A stretch of DNA of 41,891 nucleotides from Flavobacteriales bacterium (lineage in GTDB: Bacteria > Bacteroidota > Bacteroidia > Flavobacteriales_D > Sanyastnellaceae), in assembly GCA_947504275.1 (NCBI GenBank), contig CANNHA010000007.1:1-41891 (forward strand). Direction: 5' to 3'. The stretch's first letter is position 1. Each line of letters starts with the position of its first letter. Both the position numbers and the translations under genes were made by a program. This document shows, piece after piece, positions 35,723 through 41,891 of the stretch. The notes beneath the pieces are model-generated. The model saw only the letters and a list, made by a program, of their open reading frames with translations. It ran no database searches and had not been told where the DNA came from.

Positions 35723-38700
35723 ATGAGAGGTCTCCTTTCCATCCTTATTTTCATTTCAATCTCCACCATTGGCTTAGCTCAGGGAGTTCTCAAAGGCAAA
35801 GTCACCGATGAGAAGGGAGAACCTGTTTTTGGTGTAGTTGTCGTGGTCATAGAGAATCAATCTATTCTGTCAAAAACAGATTTTGATGGGCTCTACGAGT
35901 TGGCTATACCCAACAATAAAACCTATACCATCAACTATGTGATGACAGGATTTAAGACTACTGTAAACACGGTTGTCTTATCTAACAACCAAACGCTGGT
36001 AAGCAATGTAACGCTTTACAGCAGCTCATATGTTGTAAAAGGACTTGACATTGTAGGTAAAGTGGCTAAGTCCAATGATACCTATATGGAAAAAGTGAAG
36101 ATGAATTCCGCAACCACCATTGATTACATCTCCTCGGAAACCATGAAAAAAACAGGAGACCAAAACGTGGTGAATGCCATTGCCAGGGTTTCCGGTGTAT
36201 CAACTTCAGGAGGATTAATCACCGTCAGGGGAATTGGAGACCGTTATGTAAAAACGACATTGAATGGTTCCCGCATTCCTACATTGGATCCATTGACCAA
36301 CAACATCAAATTGGATATCTTCCCTTCAAGTTTGATTGACAACATCATCATCACCAAAACAGCTCAATCCAATTTGGCTTCTGATTGGTCTGGTGCTTAT
36401 ATATCCGTTGAAACCAAAGATTATCCTGATCAATTGAGCATCAATGTAGAATCCCAGTTTGGTTACAATCCCCAAGTCACTTTCAAAGATTTTATTACCT
36501 CTGCCAAGAGTAAAACAGATCGATGGGGCTTTGACAATGGAATGCGCAGGAGAGAAAAGGATGAAATATTGGTCCCCAATCTCGCACCTAATACCTATGA
36601 TGAAATGGTTGCTTTGGGCCTAGGTGACTTTTATGCCAACATGGGAATTCACGGTTGGGCAGATGGAAATGCAACAGCTGACAATTACTTGGCTTTGGGA
36701 CTGGTAGAATTGGGTTTGCTTCCTGCCAATCAACTGAATAATCCCGCTGCAGTTGCAGCTGCTACGCAAGAGTATACAAGTCAATACAAACCAAAAGCAT
36801 TTGCATTGATCAACCCTGATGGTACAGATTACAACAATGGTTTTGCCAACAACTGGAATGCTCGAGTGGAAAAAGCTCCCATGAATTTTAGCCAAAACTT
36901 TAGCATTGGCAATGAAACCAAACTCTTTGGGAAAAAATTAGGCTACTTCATTGGTATGCGTTACGGCACCAATTACCGTTATGACCCTAACGGAACTTCA
37001 CAAAGAGTTGGCGATGAAACTTTGGATTACCCCATAGACCGTCAGGACTATGCCCGTATCAGTCGTGAAACCAATTCTTGGAACGTTCTGCTGAATGCCA
37101 ATTACAAACTAAGCCCCAATCATAAAATTGGGTTGTTGTATATGCCAAATATCATTGGAACCAATGATGTGGCACAATATGAAGGAAGACCATTTATCTC
37201 ACCAGATGGAATAATCGACGAGCAAGATATTTCTGTTGTCAACAACATTTTCTATGAGCAGAGAAAACAATTGATTCATCAACTGAGCACCGAACATTAT
37301 TTTCCGGAGAAAGAACTAAAAATCAACTTCAATGCTAGTTATACCAAAGCCAATAGTATTGCACCTGATTTCAAAGTGAATCAATATAGTTACAACCTAG
37401 TCAACAATGAAATTCAGGCCTACACATTTGCGCCCACTTTTGGTGAGGGAATAAGAAGATTCTATAGATACCTCAACGAAAATCTCCTCGACAGCCGAAT
37501 GGACTTCTCTCAGCCCATTCATAAGTTGAAAAAAGAAGGATTGACAAGAAAAATGTTTTGGGGAGGATCTGCGCTAAGAAACTACCGAAAAATAGACAAC
37601 GATGAGTACAAACTATTTCAAGGAAACAATCTTAATCTAGAGACATTCACTTCAGGTAATATTGACCAATTCCTAGACCCTTCCAAATTTGTAATGCGTG
37701 ATGGCACCTTGGATTATTATTACATCAGGAACAACTTTGCCAGGGATCACAGCTTTGGACAAAGCGATGTTTATAGCGCCTATGCATTCTTTGACTACGA
37801 GAAATCATCTAGTCTCAGATTAATTGGTGGATTAAGGGCTGAACAAACGGACATCTTTGTAGATGTAGACAGCTACTATGCACAGGGCTATGAGAAAGAT
37901 GATTTTAGAAGAGAGAATGTGGGTGGGTTTCCACTGGTTAATCCTGCATCCATTGAACAATTGGATCTTTTACCCAATGCAAGTTTGGTTTACAAATTGG
38001 TTTCAGATTCATTGGGACAAACCAACTTGAGATTCAACTACTCAAAATCTCTTGCGCGTCCTAGCATCAGGGAATTGAGTGATGCTGCCATCGTTGACAA
38101 TGAGTTCAGAACATTGATCTATGGAAATTCTGACTTAAAAATGGTGACCATTCACAACTTTGATTTCCGTGCAGAAACCTATTTCAAAAAAGGACACAAT
38201 GCATCGATCAGTGCTTTTTATAAGGACTTTAATAACCATATCGAAATGGGATTTGGCTCAGCGGGAATTACCTGGGACAATATTGAGAAGTCCACAGTCT
38301 TGGGATTGGAATTGGAAGGAAACATACAGATTACACGTGCATTGGAATTCAAAAGCAACGTAACATTGGTAAAATCTGAAGCAGAGTTCATCAGAAAAGA
38401 TTTACAAGTTATTGATGGTAAGAAAGTTTATACCCCTTTGGATACTTTGAGAAGGCCCATGTTTGGTCAAGCGCCTTACCTCATTAACAGTATCTTAAGT
38501 TACACCGCCGACAGCCTAGGATTGAGTGCCACTGTATCTTATAATGTGCAAGGACCGAGATTGGTTATCGCGGGTGCCATTGTGGGCAGACCTGATGTGT
38601 ATGAAATGCCACGTCACATGATTGACTTTAAAGTCAACAAAAAAATCAATGATCATTGGTCAGCCAGTCTTACCATCAGAGATATTTTAAATACAGCGGT

Positions 38701-38827
38701 CAGAAGATCTTATCAAATTGATCGCATCAATGAAGCAGGTAATATCACCAACACAGATGGCTGGTATGATTACGACAACTTCCGTTATGGTACAACTTAT
38801 CAACTTTCTATTCAGTACAAAATATGA
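35723..38827 (+). CDS. TonB-dependent receptor with carboxypeptidase-like regulatory domain
   Basis: MRGLLSILIFISISTIGLAQGVLKGKVTDEKGEPVFGVVVVVIENQSILSKTDFDGLYEL; plug GDQNVVNAIARVSGVSTSGGLITVRGIGDRYVKTTLNGSRIPTLDPLTNNIKLDIFPSSLIDNIIITKT; C-term YRYGTTYQLSIQYKI-type barrel strand. Start at ATG 35723 rather than 35678. Confidence 0.92.
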   Translation: MRGLLSILIFISISTIGLAQGVLKGKVTDEKGEPVFGVVVVVIENQSILSKTDFDGLYELAIPNNKTYTINYVMTGFKTTVNTVVLSNNQTLVSNVTLYSSSYVVKGLDIVGKVAKSNDTYMEKVKMNSATTIDYISSETMKKTGDQNVVNAIARVSGVSTSGGLITVRGIGDRYVKTTLNGSRIPTLDPLTNNIKLDIFPSSLIDNIIITKTAQSNLASDWSGAYISVETKDYPDQLSINVESQFGYNPQVTFKDFITSAKSKTDRWGFDNGMRRREKDEILVPNLAPNTYDEMVALGLGDFYANMGIHGWADGNATADNYLALGLVELGLLPANQLNNPAAVAAATQEYTSQYKPKAFALINPDGTDYNNGFANNWNARVEKAPMNFSQNFSIGNETKLFGKKLGYFIGMRYGTNYRYDPNGTSQRVGDETLDYPIDRQDYARISRETNSWNVLLNANYKLSPNHKIGLLYMPNIIGTNDVAQYEGRPFISPDGIIDEQDISVVNNIFYEQRKQLIHQLSTEHYFPEKELKINFNASYTKANSIAPDFKVNQYSYNLVNNEIQAYTFAPTFGEGIRRFYRYLNENLLDSRMDFSQPIHKLKKEGLTRKMFWGGSALRNYRKIDNDEYKLFQGNNLNLETFTSGNIDQFLDPSKFVMRDGTLDYYYIRNNFARDHSFGQSDVYSAYAFFDYEKSSSLRLIGGLRAEQTDIFVDVDSYYAQGYEKDDFRRENVGGFPLVNPASIEQLDLLPNASLVYKLVSDSLGQTNLRFNYSKSLARPSIRELSDAAIVDNEFRTLIYGNSDLKMVTIHNFDFRAETYFKKGHNASISAFYKDFNNHIEMGFGSAGITWDNIEKSTVLGLELEGNIQITRALEFKSNVTLVKSEAEFIRKDLQVIDGKKVYTPLDTLRRPMFGQAPYLINSILSYTADSLGLSATVSYNVQGPRLVIAGAIVGRPDVYEMPRHMIDFKVNKKINDHWSASLTIRDILNTAVRRSYQIDRINEAGNITNTDGWYDYDNFRYGTTYQLSIQYKI

Positions 38828-40164
38828 AAGCATTAAAATTCATTCTAGCCATCAGCTTTGGGTTATTGACTCAACTTGGCTTTAGTCAATTACAAAACTT
38901 GTTTATCGAAAAGTATTACATCAGTGATACCGATGATGCTACCGATACTACAGGTGGAATACTCCCGGAAGGTTCAACCACCTATCGCATCTATGCCAAA
39001 TTGTTGCCTGGAAGCGCTGTTTCTAAAATCTTCGGAGATGCCAACCATGCTTTTACCATCAGCAGCAGTGCGCCGTTTTTTAATCATGCCACTGAAGGCA
39101 AATCATTTGGCAGAGATTTTCTTAAACCAAGATTGGGAGAAAGCTTGGTTGCCTTGGATACTTATCTAACAATTGGTCAAGTAGCCAAACAAGGCCCCAA
39201 TTTATACTTTGGTCTTCCTAAAAATCAAGATACCAACGGTTCTTTTATCGGTGGTTCTAATAGTGATGGTGGCAGTGAAATGCTACCACAAGGTTTGATG
39301 AACAATCAAAACAGTGAAATGGGCCTAGCCCTTACCCAAGTCGATGGGATTGATACAATGGTGACGGCCGCTGGGACCTGGGATATTTTTTTAACAAATG
39401 ACTATCTTACTTTTGGCATTGATAGTACGATTTTCGGATCCATTGTGCCGGGAAATTCTTATGAAAGCAACCAATTTTTTCTAACCCCAAGTGTTCCCTA
39501 CTCTGGTGTTGTAGCAGACAGCAATCATGTTATGCTTGCTCAACTTACCACTGCTGGAGAAATTTCATTTAACATCAATTTAGAAGTTGTGTTTTTTGAC
39601 AATGAAGGAAATCTACAATCCATTGAATATGTTGCACAAGACACCCTCATTGGTGAGAATCAACAATACAACCCTTTCCTTTCCTATCCATATGCTTGCG
39701 GATGTAACGACCCCAGTTACTTGGAATACAGCCCTGCTTTCATTTGCTTTGAAGAAGGAAGTTGTCTGAACAAAGCCATCATCGGCTGCTCGGATTCTCT
39801 TGCTTGCAATTATGATCCTAAAGCCAACATCATGATGGAGGAATTATGCTGTTACCCAGGCGATTGTAACAACCGGAATATTACAGAAGTTTGTCCAGCT
39901 TTGTTGGTTAGTAATTTTGAATGCGGTCTCTATCCCAATCCTGCGGAGGATCAAGTCAGAATCAACGTGGTGCAACCAGAAAATGGAAACATCACGATTC
40001 AATGGTTCAATGCCTTTGGAACAATGATATCAACTGAAAACGTTAATGATATTGGCATTAATTACAACAACACTGTGGACATCAGTCATCTGATGCCCGG
40101 TGTATACTACATCCAAATAACGGCTCCATTGGGAACACAAATTTTGACCTTATTCAAAATATAG
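38824..40164 (+). CDS. Secreted protein of the same family (paralog P3) with Cys-rich insert and T9SS type A sorting domain
   Basis: 446 aa; LFIEKYYISDTDDATD...STTYRIYAKLLPGSAVSKIFGDANHAFTISSSAPFFNHA...LAQLTTAGEISFNINLEV; Cys-rich ACGCNDP...GCSDSLACNYDPKANIMMEELCCYPGDC; CTD LYPNPAEDQVRINVVQPENGNITIQWFNAFGTMIS...LMPGVYYIQI. Confidence 0.85.
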   Translation: MKALKFILAISFGLLTQLGFSQLQNLFIEKYYISDTDDATDTTGGILPEGSTTYRIYAKLLPGSAVSKIFGDANHAFTISSSAPFFNHATEGKSFGRDFLKPRLGESLVALDTYLTIGQVAKQGPNLYFGLPKNQDTNGSFIGGSNSDGGSEMLPQGLMNNQNSEMGLALTQVDGIDTMVTAAGTWDIFLTNDYLTFGIDSTIFGSIVPGNSYESNQFFLTPSVPYSGVVADSNHVMLAQLTTAGEISFNINLEVVFFDNEGNLQSIEYVAQDTLIGENQQYNPFLSYPYACGCNDPSYLEYSPAFICFEEGSCLNKAIIGCSDSLACNYDPKANIMMEELCCYPGDCNNRNITEVCPALLVSNFECGLYPNPAEDQVRINVVQPENGNITIQWFNAFGTMISTENVNDIGINYNNTVDISHLMPGVYYIQITAPLGTQILTLFKI

Positions 40165-40166
40165 TC

Positions 40167-40877
40167 ATGAAAAAAATAACTAGCTGTCTTATCATCTGCT
40201 CCCTGCTCATTTTGGGTTGCAACAAGGATAAAAAAGAACCGATTGAAATAGAATATGGAACTGGCGTTGACAACGACGGCAGAACATTTACCACAATCAA
40301 GATTGGCGATCAATGGTGGATGGCGGAAAATTTGGCATCCAGTCGTTTTCAAAATGAGGATACCATTCAATATCTCTCCAGAGAAAATGCACTGTCTACT
40401 TGGAATGCCCAAAATCACAGCACATATACTTTTCACAACGATTCTCTTTTCGGTTATTTGTATAACTTTCAATGTGTTGAAGACACAAGAAAAATTGCAC
40501 CCAAAGGCTGGAAAATACCGAGTGACGAAGATTGGAAAATCCTGGAAAAACACATTGGTATGAGCACTGAAGCGGCCAACGCTTTTGGCTGGAGAGGCGT
40601 TGAGGAAGCCAATTTATTGACGACGAAATATTCCAGTGGATGGCCTGAATTCAGTCCATTGTACGGAATCGATAAATATGGGTTCAATGCCAGGCCAGGG
40701 GGATGTATCACACTTTTGAATTTCATGAATACTGGAGCTAATACCGCATTTTGGTGGACGTCCACACAAGATAACAACGAGGGATATTACCGTTACATAG
40801 ACTTTCAGCAAACACGTATCTTAAGATCCAAGATATCTAAACTTTACGGAATGAGTATCCGTTGTATTAAAGAATAA
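40167..40877 (+). CDS. FISUMP-domain lipoprotein
   Basis: 236 aa; MKKITSCLIICSLLILGCNKDKK (lipobox LGC); DGRTFTTIKIGDQWWMAENLASSRF...GYLYNFQCVEDTRKIAPKGWKIPSDEDWKILEKHIG...GFNARPGGC...FWWTSTQ...SIRCIKE. Confidence 0.9.
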   Translation: MKKITSCLIICSLLILGCNKDKKEPIEIEYGTGVDNDGRTFTTIKIGDQWWMAENLASSRFQNEDTIQYLSRENALSTWNAQNHSTYTFHNDSLFGYLYNFQCVEDTRKIAPKGWKIPSDEDWKILEKHIGMSTEAANAFGWRGVEEANLLTTKYSSGWPEFSPLYGIDKYGFNARPGGCITLLNFMNTGANTAFWWTSTQDNNEGYYRYIDFQQTRILRSKISKLYGMSIRCIKE

Positions 40878-40881
40878 TGCC

Positions 40882-41526
40882 ATGAAAACGAAACATTTCA
40901 TCCCGATACTAATACTTCTTTTGAATGTATCTCATGGATACGCTCAAACAAAATCATGGAATTGGTTCTTGGCTTATTCCTATGACATCAACAATCCACT
41001 TTTTGAAACATCATCTGAAACTTTTAATGGCAAATTGCAGGGCAATAGCTCATGGGGTATGGGCCAATCCTTTGGGTTGGGTGTGGGCTATAAAGCAGGC
41101 AAAAAAATTACGCTACGTTTGGGTGCTCAATTCAAAGGCATGTCCTATAAAAACGATAGCATTGGTCTTAATGACGTTAAATTGATTGATAAAACCTTTA
41201 GAGGTGTTGAAATCCCGATTATCGTCGACTATCAGATCACTGAGAGTGGTTGGGCAATTGGAATAGGAGGACAATATTATCATGGGTTCCAAGAGAAAAT
41301 CACCTACCAACTTTTAAACAATAATCAACGACAACAAGCATTTGAAAAATCGAAGGCAACAGGATTAGGCATTCAAATGCAATTGACAAAACAATTCAAT
41401 CCTGATGATACACACATGATTGCCATTGGACTGCAAGGTCAACTTTACCCCAAGTTGATAGAAAGCAGTGATGGACAATTTGGCTTTATGAATTTAGGTC
41501 TATGCATTGGTCTTACTTTCTTATGA
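40882..41526 (+). CDS. Outer membrane beta-barrel-like protein
   Basis: 214 aa; signal peptide MKTKHFIPILILLLNVSHGYAQ; GVGYKAGKKITLRLGAQFKGMSY...GVEIPIIVDYQI...GWAIGIGGQYYHGF...LGLCIGLTFL, alternating strands with terminal aromatic/aliphatic pattern. Confidence 0.65.
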   Translation: MKTKHFIPILILLLNVSHGYAQTKSWNWFLAYSYDINNPLFETSSETFNGKLQGNSSWGMGQSFGLGVGYKAGKKITLRLGAQFKGMSYKNDSIGLNDVKLIDKTFRGVEIPIIVDYQITESGWAIGIGGQYYHGFQEKITYQLLNNNQRQQAFEKSKATGLGIQMQLTKQFNPDDTHMIAIGLQGQLYPKLIESSDGQFGFMNLGLCIGLTFL

Positions 41527-41551
41527 CCAGCTGAAATATTCAATTGTACAT

Positions 41552-41586
41552 AAAAAACACTGATGTTAAGTCAGTGTTTTTTTTTT
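41552..41586 (+). terminator. Rho-independent terminator closing the 32670-41526 gene cluster
   Basis: aaaaaaCACTGAtgttaagTCAGTGtttttttttttt. Confidence 0.9.
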
Positions 41587-41718
41587 CATAAAACAGCAAC
41601 AATCTCTTAACAATTAATAGCCGCGTACAACAATTGCTTAATAGAAAGGTAAAGAGACTTTTATTCTGAATGATCATTGAAGTTTCAGATTTGCATCAAT
41701 CTAATTAACCAAAAAAAA

Positions 41719-41891
41719 ATGAAAAAATTAAACAATTTGAACAAAGTCATCGCGATGGCATTGTCATTTGTTGCAACTGCTTCAGTTGCACAATCGAATT
41801 TGGGAGCTGAGTGTGGATGTCCACCCGTAGCTTCTCGTCCAGAAGTTATTGTTTCTTCTATGCCCGGTTACACTGCAATCAGCGGAACCTA
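41719..41891 (+). CDS. Secreted protein, partial (N-terminus only)
   Basis: ATG at 41719: MKKLNNLNKVIAMALSFVATASVAQSNLGAECGCPPVASRPEVIVSSMPGYTAISGT..., signal peptide; open to window end, so absent from the ORF track. Confidence 0.7.
   Translation, partial: MKKLNNLNKVIAMALSFVATASVAQSNLGAECGCPPVASRPEVIVSSMPGYTAISGT

Noticed and set aside
33780-40164. Idea that P1-P3 plus the TBDR form a canonical polysaccharide utilisation locus
   Set aside because: No SusD-like protein, glycoside hydrolase, polysaccharide lyase or hybrid regulator in the cluster; PUL label not supported.
40107-40553. 148-aa minus strand ORF
   Set aside because: Antisense to P3/FISUMP genes; no supporting motif.
1-41891. 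CRISPR arrays, IS elements/transposases, integrases, prophage genes, restriction or other defence systems
   Set aside because: No regularly spaced direct repeats and no ORF with transposase, integrase, phage or nuclease-defence motifs were seen.

Overview
This window looks like a low-GC Bacteroidota (probably Flavobacteriales) chromosomal segment. The basis is type IX secretion system (T9SS) type A and type B C-terminal sorting domains, a DUF4835/PorD-like gene, TAnnTTTG-type -7 promoter elements and the bamD-rpoZ-coaBC-DUF4835-recN gene order. About two thirds is housekeeping: an M1 peptidase (partial, missing from the ORF track)/GSCFA/GT9/dapD operon, ruvX, bamD, rpoZ, coaBC, DUF4835, recN, gpmI, a LolD/MacB-like ABC ATPase, asnS and tRNA-Glu(TTC). 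There is also a small NeuB/KdsC-like nonulosonate-type operon. Two adjacent choice-of-anchor-L proteins are paralogous at the N-terminus but carry different T9SS sorting signals. The most interesting region is 32670-41526: seven tightly packed + strand genes (gaps of -4 to +6 bp) closed by a strong terminator. It encodes only predicted secreted or envelope proteins: a MopE-like metal-binding-motif protein, three paralogs of an unrecognised family (one ending in a poly-Lys tail, two in T9SS CTDs), a TonB-dependent receptor without a SusD neighbour, a FISUMP lipoprotein and an outer-membrane beta-barrel candidate. This is a candidate uncharacterised surface system; its function is unknown. No CRISPR arrays, rRNA, IS elements or prophage were found. 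All homology calls are by eye from the translated sequence; no database search was run.
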